The translations under genes and the position numbers were made by a program. 64,000 nt of DNA from Terriglobus roseus DSM 18391 (lineage in GTDB: Bacteria > Acidobacteriota > Terriglobia > Terriglobales > Acidobacteriaceae): the NCBI RefSeq assembly GCF_000265425.1, contig NC_018014.1, positions 3,100,001 to 3,164,000 of the forward strand, written 5' to 3'. This document shows positions 52,911 to 60,594 of the stretch, piece after piece; position 1 is the first letter of the stretch, and the number at the start of each line of letters is the position of its first letter. The notes under the pieces are model-generated. The model saw only the letters and a list, made by a program, of their open reading frames with translations. It did not search any database and was not told where the DNA came from.

Positions 52911-54947
52911 ATGGCAACTCAAAAGAAGTCCTTATTTGACCGGGCGATTGTGAAACGAGCATCGGTGGATGCATTCGTGAAGCTGCATCCCCGCGGCATG
53001 ATGAAGAATCCCGTGATGTTCGTTGTGGAGATCGGCAGCGTACTCACGACCATTCTGCTAATCGCAAACATGGCGACGCACACCGGCCACTTCCGTTTTG
53101 ATGTGCAGATCACCCTGTGGCTCTGGTTCACCGTACTGTTCGCGAATTTCGCAGAGGCGATGGCGGAGGGCCGTGGCAAAGCGCAGGCTGATGCGCTGCG
53201 TCTCGCAAAGTCGGAGACAACGGCCTATCGCGTCGACAAGAGCGGCGCTGTCGAGGAGATCCCAAGTTCGCAGCTGCGCGTGAACGATGTGGTCCGCGTC
53301 GTTGCGGGACAGATGGTCCCGGGCGATGGTGAAGTAATCCAGGGCGTTGCTTCTGTGGATGAGTCTGCAATTACAGGCGAGTCCGCTCCAGTGATCCGCG
53401 AGGCAGGCGGTGATCGTTCCGCAGTGACTGGTGGCACGCGAGTGCTTAGCGACGTCATCGAGGTTCGCATCACATCCAATCCCGGCGAGACCTTCCTCGA
53501 TCGTATGATTGCGCTGGTTGAGGGTGCTGAGCGGCAGAAGACACCGAACGAGATCGCTCTGAATATTCTGCTTGCAGGATTGACGATCATCTTTCTGCTG
53601 GCGGTAGTGACACTGCAGCCCTTTGCACAGTACTCCGGTGCGCCGCAGACGATCTTTGTTTTGATCTCACTGCTGGTCTGCCTCATCCCCACAACCATTG
53701 GCGGCCTGCTCTCAGCCATCGGTATCGCGGGTATGGATCGACTGGTGCAGCACAACGTTCTTGCTACTTCGGGACGTGCTGTGGAAGCAGCTGGCGACGT
53801 CAATACCTTGCTGCTTGATAAGACGGGCACTATCACCATTGGCAATCGCCAGGCATCGGAGTTTATCCCGGCACCCGGGGTATCCGCAGAGCAGCTTGCC
53901 GATGCCGCACAACTCTCTTCCCTGCCCGATGAAACGCCGGAGGGCCGCTCTATTGTGGTGCTTGCGAAGGAGAAGTACGGGCTTCGCGGACGCGAGCTGG
54001 GGCAGATGAATGCGGAGTTCGTTCCCTTCTCTGCAACGACGCGCATGAGCGGTATTGAAGTCGACGGTCGCAGCATCCGTAAGGGTGCGGTCGATGCGAT
54101 TGCTCGCTATCTGCAGGAGCATGGCAGTGCCATGCATGATGAGGTTCGCAGTGCAGTGGAGATGGTCGCGAATAGTGGCGGCACACCTCTGGTGGTCGCA
54201 GAGAACGGTCGTGTGCTGGGCGTCATTCACCTGAAGGATGTTGTGAAGGGCGGCATGAAGGAGCGCTTCGAACAACTGCGCGCCATGGGTATTCGCACGG
54301 TCATGATCACGGGCGATAACCCGCTGACGGCAGCGGCCATTGCGCGTGAGGCTGGTGTGGATGACTTCCTGGCAGAAGCCAAGCCGAAGGACAAGATGGA
54401 CCTCATCAAACGCGAGCAGGCGGAGGGCAAGCTGGTTGCGATGACGGGCGATGGCACCAATGACGCGCCCGCTCTTGCTCAGGCTGACGTAGGCGTCGCC
54501 ATGAACTCCGGTACGCAGGCTGCAAAAGAAGCCGGCAACATGGTGGATCTGGACAGCAACCCTACCAAGCTGATCGAGATCGTTGCTATCGGCAAGCAGT
54601 TGCTGATGACACGCGGCGCGTTGACGACGTTCTCCATTGCGAACGATGTGGCAAAGTACTTCGCGATTATCCCTGCGATGTTTGCCGGGGTGTTCCCGGT
54701 GCTGAATGCGCTCAACATCATGCATCTGCACAACTCGGAATCGGCTGTGCTGTCGGCCATCATCTTCAACGCGTTGATCATCGTGGGACTTATCCCACTG
54801 GCACTGCGTGGAGTATCGTATCGGCCGCTATCCGCTGCTGCACTGCTGCAGAGAAATCTACTGGTTTACGGCGTAGGCGGCATTGTGGTGCCGTTCATCG
54901 GCATCAAGCTCATCGACATGCTCGTTACCGCGATGCATCTCGCATAG
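52911..54947 (+). CDS. kdpB: KdpB, P-type ATPase subunit of the Kdp K+ pump
   Basis: 678 residues, the family length. Phosphorylation motif LLDKTGTIT with Asp303, actuator loop TGES at about 155-158 (Ser158 is equivalent to the inhibitory phosphoserine of E. coli KdpB), nucleotide-binding region, and hinge [16 protein letters not shown]. Seven membrane helices are expected. It hydrolyses ATP to drive K+ uptake through KdpA. It lies 32 bases after kdpA with the ribosome site AAGGAAAG. All catalytic residues are intact, so the pump should be active. Confidence 0.97.
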   Translation: MATQKKSLFDRAIVKRASVDAFVKLHPRGMMKNPVMFVVEIGSVLTTILLIANMATHTGHFRFDVQITLWLWFTVLFANFAEAMAEGRGKAQADALRLAKSETTAYRVDKSGAVEEIPSSQLRVNDVVRVVAGQMVPGDGEVIQGVASVDESAITGESAPVIREAGGDRSAVTGGTRVLSDVIEVRITSNPGETFLDRMIALVEGAERQKTPNEIALNILLAGLTIIFLLAVVTLQPFAQYSGAPQTIFVLISLLVCLIPTTIGGLLSAIGIAGMDRLVQHNVLATSGRAVEAAGDVNTLLLDKTGTITIGNRQASEFIPAPGVSAEQLADAAQLSSLPDETPEGRSIVVLAKEKYGLRGRELGQMNAEFVPFSATTRMSGIEVDGRSIRKGAVDAIARYLQEHGSAMHDEVRSAVEMVANSGGTPLVVAENGRVLGVIHLKDVVKGGMKERFEQLRAMGIRTVMITGDNPLTAAAIAREAGVDDFLAEAKPKDKMDLIKREQAEGKLVAMTGDGTNDAPALAQADVGVAMNSGTQAAKEAGNMVDLDSNPTKLIEIVAIGKQLLMTRGALTTFSIANDVAKYFAIIPAMFAGVFPVLNALNIMHLHNSESAVLSAIIFNALIIVGLIPLALRGVSYRPLSAAALLQRNLLVYGVGGIVVPFIGIKLIDMLVTAMHLA

Positions 54948-54956
54948 GACACTTAT

Positions 54957-55511
54957 ATGAAGAAGCAAATCATTACGGCTTGTCTCTACACCGTCATCAC
55001 TGCGGTCCTGCTGGGCATCCTTTATCCACTTGCCATCACTGGTCTTTCGCGACTGCTGTTCCGTGACAAGGCTGATGGTCAACTGGTGCAGCGCAACGGT
55101 GAGCTCATCGGCTCACGGCTGATCGGTCAGCCGTTCACTGGCGCCGGCTACTTCCACAGTCGCCCTTCCGCGGCTGGCGCGGGGTACGACGCTGGCAATT
55201 CCAGCGGATCGAACCTGGGGCCGTCTACAAAGACTCTGATCGATCGTGTGAACGCCAGCACGGCGGCTGAATCGAATGGTGCTCCAGTACCCGTGGATCT
55301 GGTGACTACCTCTGGATCGGGTCTGGATCCGGACCTTTCCCCCGCGGCGGCCCTCTACCAGGTTCCTCGTGTTGCGAAGGAGAGGCATATCCCTGAGGCA
55401 GATTTGACGGCGATAGTTCGGAAAAGCGTCATCCCGCGTCAGTTTGGCCTGCTGGGAGAGCCGAGAGTCAATGTCCTGCAGTTGAATCTTGCTTTGGATC
55501 AGGCACGCTAA
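54957..55511 (+). CDS. kdpC: KdpC, accessory subunit of the Kdp ATPase
   Basis: 184 residues. One N-terminal membrane helix (ACLYTVITAVLLGILYPLAITG) anchors a periplasmic domain with KdpC signatures FTGAGYFHSRPSAAGAGYDA, SSGSNLGPS, and the late DPDLSPAAALYQVPRVAKER. It assembles with KdpA/B and raises the apparent K+ affinity. It follows kdpB by nine bases. The operon KdpF-A-B-C is therefore complete. Confidence 0.96.
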   Translation: MKKQIITACLYTVITAVLLGILYPLAITGLSRLLFRDKADGQLVQRNGELIGSRLIGQPFTGAGYFHSRPSAAGAGYDAGNSSGSNLGPSTKTLIDRVNASTAAESNGAPVPVDLVTTSGSGLDPDLSPAAALYQVPRVAKERHIPEADLTAIVRKSVIPRQFGLLGEPRVNVLQLNLALDQAR

Positions 55512-55516
55512 AGATG

Positions 55517-55557
55517 CTTCGCAAGCCGCTGGTCGATTGATCAGCGGCGCTGAAGCA
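55517..55557 (+). other. hairpin after kdpC without a T-tract
   Basis: GCCGCTG (55526-55532) pairs with CAGCGGC (55543-55549), and outer arms GCTTC/GAAGC (55517-55521, 55553-55557) extend it across a bulge. No run of T follows, so it is not a standard intrinsic terminator. It may protect the 3' end of the kdp mRNA or act with Rho. Confidence 0.35.
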
Positions 55558-55598
55558 ACGGGCTGGCGATATCGACTGCGTCAAAGCCAAAGCTGTAT

Positions 55599-55635
55599 CT
55601 TTACGACTTTCTTATGCGGGTGTGGGCTCTAATAC
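55599..55635 (+). promoter_or_regulatory. candidate KdpE-type box and promoter of the KimA/KUP-like permease
   Basis: TTTAC at 55600 and CTTAT at 55611 are eleven bases apart, and TAATAC (55630-55635) follows after fifteen bases, the same spacing as at the kdp operon (TTA to -10, 15 bases). Transcription would start near 55642, giving a leader of about 30 bases before the ATG at 55673. Confidence 0.55.
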
Positions 55636-55672
55636 TCTTTGACCTCCCCGGTCCTTGAGGCTCTCCCTTCGC

Positions 55673-57541
55673 ATGCGATTGTTCGACCTTCTTCTAGGAA
55701 AACCGCTGGCGACCAGCGATGCACACAATGAACATATAGGCGTTGCAGCCGGCATCCCGATCTTTGGCCTGGATGGACTCACGAGCGCCGCCTACGGTCC
55801 GGAACAGGCCATGGCGATCCTCGTCCCGCTTGGCCTGCTTGGCGTGCAACAGCATCTGCTGCCTATCTTTGGCGCGATCCTGGTTCTGCTGGCGATTCTG
55901 TACTTCAGCTATCGCCAGACCATCGAGGCCTATCCCAACGGTGGTGGATCCTTCACCGTAGCCAGCGAGAACCTTGGCGATGGCGCGGGCCTGCTTGCGG
56001 CTGCTGCGCTGATGATTGACTACATCCTCACCGCGGCTGTGGGTGTGTCCGCAGGTGTGACGGCCCTGGTGAGTGCAGTGCCCCGGCTCCATCCGCATCA
56101 GCTTGCGCTGTGCCTGCTGATTCTGATGATCATTGTCCTGATCAACCTGCGCGGCGTGAAGGAGTCTGGTTTTGTCTTCATGCTGCCGACGTTTCTCTTT
56201 GTGGGGACGTTGTTGGCGACCGTTGCTGTCGGCGTCTGGCACACCTATGCCGCGCACGGACATCCCATTCCTTTGGCAGCTCCGCCGCCGCCCATCTCCG
56301 CGACCATGCAGTACGTCACAATCTGGCTGCTGCTCAAGGCGTTTGCCAGTGGGTGCGCTGCCATGACGGGCGTCGAGGCCGTGTCGAACGGTGTCACTGC
56401 CTTCAAGGAACCGAAGTCGAAGCGGGCGAACCACGCGCTCACCGTCATTATCGGTCTGCTTTTCACCATGCTCGCAGGCCTGGCTTACGTCGCGCGTGCT
56501 TATGGCGTGACCGCTATGGATTCGGGCGATGCAGCTTACCAGAGTGTGCTGTCGATTGAAGTAGCTGCTGTCTTCGGTCGGGGGTGGTTCTACTTCCTTA
56601 CGATGGGCAGCGTCCTTGCCGCGCTCAGCTTTAGCGCCAATACAGCGTTTGCCGACTTCCCGCGCATGGCTCGTGCGATTGCTTTGAAGGACTACATGCC
56701 GCGCGTCTTCCTATTGCGCGGACGACGACTTCTCTTCTCGCACGGCATCTATGCTCTGACCGGCTTCACGGCTCTGCTGCTTATCATCTTCAACGGCGTA
56801 ACCGATCGACTGATTCCGCTCTATGCCATCGGCGCTTTCCTCGCCTTTACGCTTAGCCAGGCCGGCATGGTTCGTCACTGGATGAAATGCACGGACGCAA
56901 AGCATCGCCACATCAAGATGTTCCTAAACGGACTTGGCGCCGTCGCAACCGGCATTACGCTATTAGTGGTATTAGTGGCCAAGTTCACCTCGGGCGCGTG
57001 GATCACGGCGCTGCTGGTGCCTGCCATCATCTGGCTCATGCACGGCATCAAGCATCACTACACCCGTATCAATCACGAGACAGCTGATCCTGAGCCGCTG
57101 CGCTTCACCGATCTTGAGCAGCCATTGGTCGTGATCCCCGTTGCCCGCTGGGACAAGATCACTGAAAAGGCTGTACGCTTCGGGCTGGTGATGAGCCAGG
57201 ATGTGAAGATCGTAACCGTCGAGACCGATACGGACAGCGGCTTCGACGAGACTTGGGAACGCATGGTCATGGGTCCGATTCGCGCCCACGATGGACCAGT
57301 GCCGGAGATGGTGCAGGTCAAGAGTACGTACCGAACCGTCATCACGCCGCTCATGGACTACATCCTGAGCCTCGAAAAGGACTATCCCAAACGGAAGATA
57401 GCCGTGCTGATCCCCGAACTGGTAGTTAAGCACTGGTGGGAAAACCTGCTGCACAATCAACGGACGCAGATGTTGAAGTTGCTGCTGCTTGTGCGCGGCA
57501 ATCGACGTATCGTGGTCGTCAATATTCCCTGGTACTTGTGA
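55673..57541 (+). CDS. KimA/KUP-like APC-family permease, likely K+ uptake
   Basis: 622 residues from the ATG at 55673; a TTG 18 bases upstream is possible but has no ribosome site. About twelve membrane helices (residues about 25-440) with the APC-type start FGLDGLTSAAYGPEQAM and TIEAYPNGGGSFTVASENLG, followed by a cytosolic domain of about 170 residues (LVVIPVARWDKITEKAVRFG and VTVETDTDSGFDETWERM) like that of KimA (YdaO), which in B. subtilis imports K+ by proton symport. General databases would call it an amino-acid permease. The link to K+ rests on this domain layout, the position right after kdpC, and the shared promoter motif. The alternative, an amino-acid transporter, is possible. 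Confidence 0.8.
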   Translation: MRLFDLLLGKPLATSDAHNEHIGVAAGIPIFGLDGLTSAAYGPEQAMAILVPLGLLGVQQHLLPIFGAILVLLAILYFSYRQTIEAYPNGGGSFTVASENLGDGAGLLAAAALMIDYILTAAVGVSAGVTALVSAVPRLHPHQLALCLLILMIIVLINLRGVKESGFVFMLPTFLFVGTLLATVAVGVWHTYAAHGHPIPLAAPPPPISATMQYVTIWLLLKAFASGCAAMTGVEAVSNGVTAFKEPKSKRANHALTVIIGLLFTMLAGLAYVARAYGVTAMDSGDAAYQSVLSIEVAAVFGRGWFYFLTMGSVLAALSFSANTAFADFPRMARAIALKDYMPRVFLLRGRRLLFSHGIYALTGFTALLLIIFNGVTDRLIPLYAIGAFLAFTLSQAGMVRHWMKCTDAKHRHIKMFLNGLGAVATGITLLVVLVAKFTSGAWITALLVPAIIWLMHGIKHHYTRINHETADPEPLRFTDLEQPLVVIPVARWDKITEKAVRFGLVMSQDVKIVTVETDTDSGFDETWERMVMGPIRAHDGPVPEMVQVKSTYRTVITPLMDYILSLEKDYPKRKIAVLIPELVVKHWWENLLHNQRTQMLKLLLLVRGNRRIVVVNIPWYL

Positions 57542-57576
57542 GTACCTGACGCTCGAGCACTTTGTCGCTTGCAACG

Positions 57577-57616
57577 AACGGACTGTGGCCCGATCAGGCC
57601 ACGGTCCGTTCTGTTT
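57577..57616 (+). terminator. terminator after the KimA-like permease gene
   Basis: AACGGAC-T-GTGGCC (57577-57590) pairs with GGCCAC-G-GTCCGTT (57597-57610), 14 pairs with one wobble and a six-base loop, followed by CTGTTT. The convergent SRAP-like gene ends inside the hairpin loop (its stop is 57594-57596), so the element is compactly shared at the two gene ends. Confidence 0.8.
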
Positions 57617-58307
57617 GAGGCCGCACCCCGGCAAGTTCCAGGTGCATGTCCACAGGACCGGGCATCATCTTCCAATTTCGAAGTTGCGCAGAGGACAGTG
57701 GTCGCATGAGGTCGACAGGTTCCTTCCCCTCCTCTTTCGCGATGCGAAGCCAGCGATCCAGATCCGCCGCATCCGTCAGCGCTACGGGCAGCCGTTCGAA
57801 GAGCGTGCTCAAGATCGGCGTTACAAGTGCCGTCACGATGGCAAAGCTCTCGACAGCGTGCCCCTGATCGTTGGTCCACGTCTCCCACACACCTGCAATC
57901 CCGAATAGACCGCCACATTCAAGCGCGAAGGAACACTGCTGCTCGATCTCCGTCGAGAGGTGACGGCGTTCGTGCAGCACAGTGGCTGGTATGACGCAGC
58001 GGCGACGACGAAAGGCGCTACGGAAGCACGAGTCGCACGTCATCGCTTCCGCATGCGCTTCGGAACGCTGCTCTGCACCACGCTCATCGCACGCGTAGGA
58101 CGGCACTAACCCCTCGCGCATCCAGACGATCTCCCGACGCGATGTTGTGGGGGAGATCCTGACCACGGGGTGGAATTTAACGCTTCTCTGCTGGTGTCTT
58201 AGCGAAGCCATTGACTCGATCGATGCGATGGTAGCCACCGTCGATTCAACGCCGGCCCACGCTGCGAGATGAGTCCAGTCCTGCTGCATTTCAAATCTTT
58301 GGAACAT
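57594..58307 (-). CDS. SRAP/HMCES (YedK)-family protein lacking the catalytic Cys2
   Basis: 237 residues. The SRAP fold is recognisable: GLVPSYACDERGAEQRSEAHAEAMT, RRRCVIPATVLHERR, GLFGIAGVWETW and IVTALVTPILSTLFERLPVAL. Active members cross-link to abasic sites through Cys2 after removal of Met1. Here the start (ATG 58307, with GGGAGG five bases upstream) gives Met-Phe-Gln-Arg-Phe where Met-Cys-Gly-Arg-Phe is normal. The Asn of the NARAET motif is Glu83, and the His of HxRMPV is Phe170; only the Glu in the PADGFYEW region (Glu113) remains. It is therefore expected to be unable to form the DNA cross-link. A longer frame upstream adds 20 residues without a Cys at position 2. It is the last of three co-directional genes. 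Confidence 0.78.
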   Translation of the reverse strand: MFQRFEMQQDWTHLAAWAGVESTVATIASIESMASLRHQQRSVKFHPVVRISPTTSRREIVWMREGLVPSYACDERGAEQRSEAHAEAMTCDSCFRSAFRRRRCVIPATVLHERRHLSTEIEQQCSFALECGGLFGIAGVWETWTNDQGHAVESFAIVTALVTPILSTLFERLPVALTDAADLDRWLRIAKEEGKEPVDLMRPLSSAQLRNWKMMPGPVDMHLELAGVRPQTERTVA

Positions 58308-58339
58308 ATATGCCTCCCGGGCACACTCATGTTGGCGAC

Positions 58340-58555
58340 CTAATAGGCTTCGGTGAGATATCGCCACAAGACAACGACGATCATGCCGGCGACCGCAGTC
58401 AACAACAGAATGCCGAGGAGCTCTGCTCGTAGATCTGCTTTTTCGGGAAAGTCGACACGGTCCGAACGATGCCGCCTTCCTGCGAAGGCAAGAAAGATAC
58501 GATCGCCAACGCCACGCTTGATCGCCGAAGTCTTATGCAGTTTTTCGTTGGGCAT
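58340..58555 (-). CDS. small membrane-anchored protein (71 residues)
   Basis: 71 residues from the ATG at 58555, which follows AGGAGAGTCCCG; a start further upstream lacks such a site and would overlap the preceding gene. A basic N-terminal half (RRHRSDRV) is followed by one hydrophobic helix (AELLGILLLTAVAGMIVVVLW) near the C-terminus, ending RYLTEAY, so the N-terminus should face the cytoplasm. No family recognised. It lies ten bases after the next gene and 32 before the SRAP-like gene, in one transcription unit. Confidence 0.7.
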   Translation of the reverse strand: MPNEKLHKTSAIKRGVGDRIFLAFAGRRHRSDRVDFPEKADLRAELLGILLLTAVAGMIVVVLWRYLTEAY

Positions 58556-58565
58556 CGGGACTCTC

Positions 58566-58832
58566 CTACGGACGCTGAAGGGCACGAACGATACAGACGG
58601 CGAAGAAAGACGCGAACATCAGGAAGAGGCTGCCGCAGGCACGCGCACGGCTGGCATTAAAGCTCCCTTCCTGTACGCATTCCAGGGCACGTTCCCGTTC
58701 GATGAGGACGGAAAGACAGGGCGCCGCGCAATCAGGACGCAGTAGCATGGCTCCGGCCAGGTACAAAAGAACGACTCCAAGTGCCGCTCCGCCGTATGCG
58801 AGGATGTCGACGAAAATAAGACCTGACATCAT
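58566..58832 (-). CDS. small membrane protein (88 residues)
   Basis: 88 residues from the ATG at 58832, preceded by GGAG at six bases. Two hydrophobic segments, VDILAYGGAALGVVLLYLAGAM near the N-terminus and SLFLMFASFFAVCIVRAL near the C-terminus, flank a polar loop with four cysteines (DCAAPC and ALEC). No known family. It is the first of three small minus-strand genes ending with the SRAP-like gene. The cysteine pairs may be functional if the loop faces the periplasm. Confidence 0.65.
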   Translation of the reverse strand: MMSGLIFVDILAYGGAALGVVLLYLAGAMLLRPDCAAPCLSVLIERERALECVQEGSFNASRARACGSLFLMFASFFAVCIVRALQRP

Positions 58833-58906
58833 GGCTTTCTCCAGTGTTAGTAGCAGACCTAGCGCCGCCATAACTATCGTGTGCGAGTGAGCGTCGCGGC
58901 GACATG

Positions 58907-58949
58907 AAAAGAGACAGGAGAGCCTGGGTGCCGGCGCTCCTGACCTCTC
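58907..58949 (-). terminator. terminator after porin paralogue 2 (minus strand)
   Basis: On the coding strand AGAGGTCAGGAG and CTCCTGTCTCT form a stem with one bulged base and a roughly 16-base loop, followed by TTTTC. It lies directly after the porin stop at 58952 and before the three small genes. Confidence 0.55.
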
Positions 58950-58951
58950 GA

Positions 58952-60472
58952 CTAGAACTTGTAGATGAGGTCCGCGCCCACGAAGAACTGGTTGCGAGCC
59001 GTGCCGTTGTTGTAGCCCCGCATGTCCCAGGAATGATCAAAGCGGATTTCGGGACGAAGCACGATCGTGCTGCCGATGTACTTCGTCGCGTACAAAGTGT
59101 TCTCGGTGTACTTGCCTGCAATACCTGTGCGCTGTCCCTTCTTGTCGTTCAGAAGGTCCGAGCGGAAACCCACAGCCAGCTTCGAGTTGATCTCACGATT
59201 GATATAGTTCACGATCGCGTACTCCGGTGCCGTACAACGCAGTTGGCCGGCTGCACACTTCGCACCATTGGCGCCCGTCTCGGTCGGCACAGGGTTGGCT
59301 ACATTGCCTGCCACGTTAGGTACTTCGCGCTGATACATGTACCAGGCCTCCGTTGCCATGTGCCACTTGGCATTGAAGCGGTGGTACCAGGTCATGTCGT
59401 AGTCCTGCAGGTTGTTGTACGCGTACTTTCCATCGTTGATGCCGTTGGCACATGCATAGAAGTTGTCATGGTTCGTCTTCGTCGAATAGTTGAGACACGC
59501 GATGCCCGAAGCTTTTCGATCATCTGACCAGATCGCCACGTCATGCCCCGCAGACACTCCGAGTTGCACCAGCCACTGCTTACTCAGCTTCAACGTCCCA
59601 ATGATGCCCGTGTCCGTGAAGGGATCGATCGTATAAAGCAATGAGTGCGTCATGTTGTAGTTATTGGGCGCCAGCTGCGCTTCTATGCCCGGAACGGACA
59701 GGAAGCGACCAATCCGGATATTGAGGCCTTCCTTCACGGGGAAGTAAAGGTCCGCATATTCCAGTACCGGATCAAAGCCGTAACGACGATTCTTTTGCAG
59801 CAGTTGCTGACTGAAGTAATCCTTCGCCGTCGTGAAGCGGTAGTCATTACCGTAGAGCGCTGTGAAGTGGTAGCCGAAGTCGAAGTGTTTCTTCTGTACC
59901 GTGTCTGGCAGGCGCTCCACATAGATGACGGCCTGATTCAAGACAACGCTATTCGGAAAGACATCATAAGACACAGGAAAATTATTCGATCCCGACGTGC
60001 TCGCATTGAAGCTTGGTGCGATCCATCCATAGATCTTTGTCCGCGAGTTCTGTAACTTCAGGGCCGTCATCAACGGATATACGTTGGAGTCGGGGACACC
60101 GAGCAGTGGCGATCCGCCATAGCCCCAATCGGAGCTGGGAAAGGGCGCCGAGTCTAGCGGTGCATCCAATGCGCGGCGAACAGCTGGCGGAGTCGCCGGC
60201 GCTGTACCGGCCCAGTCCTGCCCATAAAAATGACCAAGGCGACGAAAGAAGTTGCCACCGGAAGAGGGGGCCTCGCCCGCGGCGGCACCGCCCTGCGGCG
60301 GTTTGCCTTCAACCACATCGGATGAACCATCCAAGACGTCCGTAGACACTACAGAGCTACTCATCTGGTTGACGGCCGTCTGTGCCTGCATGTTGATGGG
60401 GTACTGCAGAAATGCTGCGGTCGTCGCTACGGTTGCGTAGAGCGCCAGCGTGGAAATCTTTGTGCTTCGCAT
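58952..60472 (-). CDS. OmpL-like outer membrane porin (BBP2 family), paralogue 2
   Basis: 506 residues. A signal peptide (YATVATTAAFLQYPINMQAQ) and a low-complexity Gly/Ala/Ser linker (about 35-75) precede the barrel, which ends in the outer-membrane signature DLIYKF. It shares with the porin at 44091-45536 the motifs RRALDAPLDSAPFPSSDWGY, ERLPDTVQKKHFDFGYHF, YGFDPVLEYADLYFP and PEIRFDHSWDMRGYNNGTARNQF. Upstream lies the best array of 11-bp TAAG repeats in the window (60544-60580). With the other porin it forms the outer edges of the potassium gene island, so K+-controlled expression of porins is inferred; a direct role as K+ pore is only a guess. Confidence 0.85.
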   Translation of the reverse strand: MRSTKISTLALYATVATTAAFLQYPINMQAQTAVNQMSSSVVSTDVLDGSSDVVEGKPPQGGAAAGEAPSSGGNFFRRLGHFYGQDWAGTAPATPPAVRRALDAPLDSAPFPSSDWGYGGSPLLGVPDSNVYPLMTALKLQNSRTKIYGWIAPSFNASTSGSNNFPVSYDVFPNSVVLNQAVIYVERLPDTVQKKHFDFGYHFTALYGNDYRFTTAKDYFSQQLLQKNRRYGFDPVLEYADLYFPVKEGLNIRIGRFLSVPGIEAQLAPNNYNMTHSLLYTIDPFTDTGIIGTLKLSKQWLVQLGVSAGHDVAIWSDDRKASGIACLNYSTKTNHDNFYACANGINDGKYAYNNLQDYDMTWYHRFNAKWHMATEAWYMYQREVPNVAGNVANPVPTETGANGAKCAAGQLRCTAPEYAIVNYINREINSKLAVGFRSDLLNDKKGQRTGIAGKYTENTLYATKYIGSTIVLRPEIRFDHSWDMRGYNNGTARNQFFVGADLIYKF

Positions 60473-60543
60473 ACTTCTCCGTTCAGCGCCGCCGGGGGTT
60501 GTAAATCCAGCAGCGCCATAACGAATGCTAGGCTTTAGGGCCC

Positions 60544-60580
60544 TAAGAAAGCCGTAAGGAAGTCATCAAAAGTCCATAAG
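60544..60580 (-). promoter_or_regulatory. tandem KdpE-type boxes upstream of porin paralogue 2
   Basis: Read on the plus strand the DNA consists of successive 11-base units TAAGAAAGCCG, TAAGGAAGTCA, TCAAAAGTCCA and TAAGGAAAAGG starting at 60544, 60555, 60566 and 60577. Three of four are TAAG. On the coding strand they are CTTA units, and TAGCAT, 13 bases after the last, can be a -10. It is the most regular copy in the window. Confidence 0.65.
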
Positions 60581-60594
60581 GAAAAGGGAGCCAG

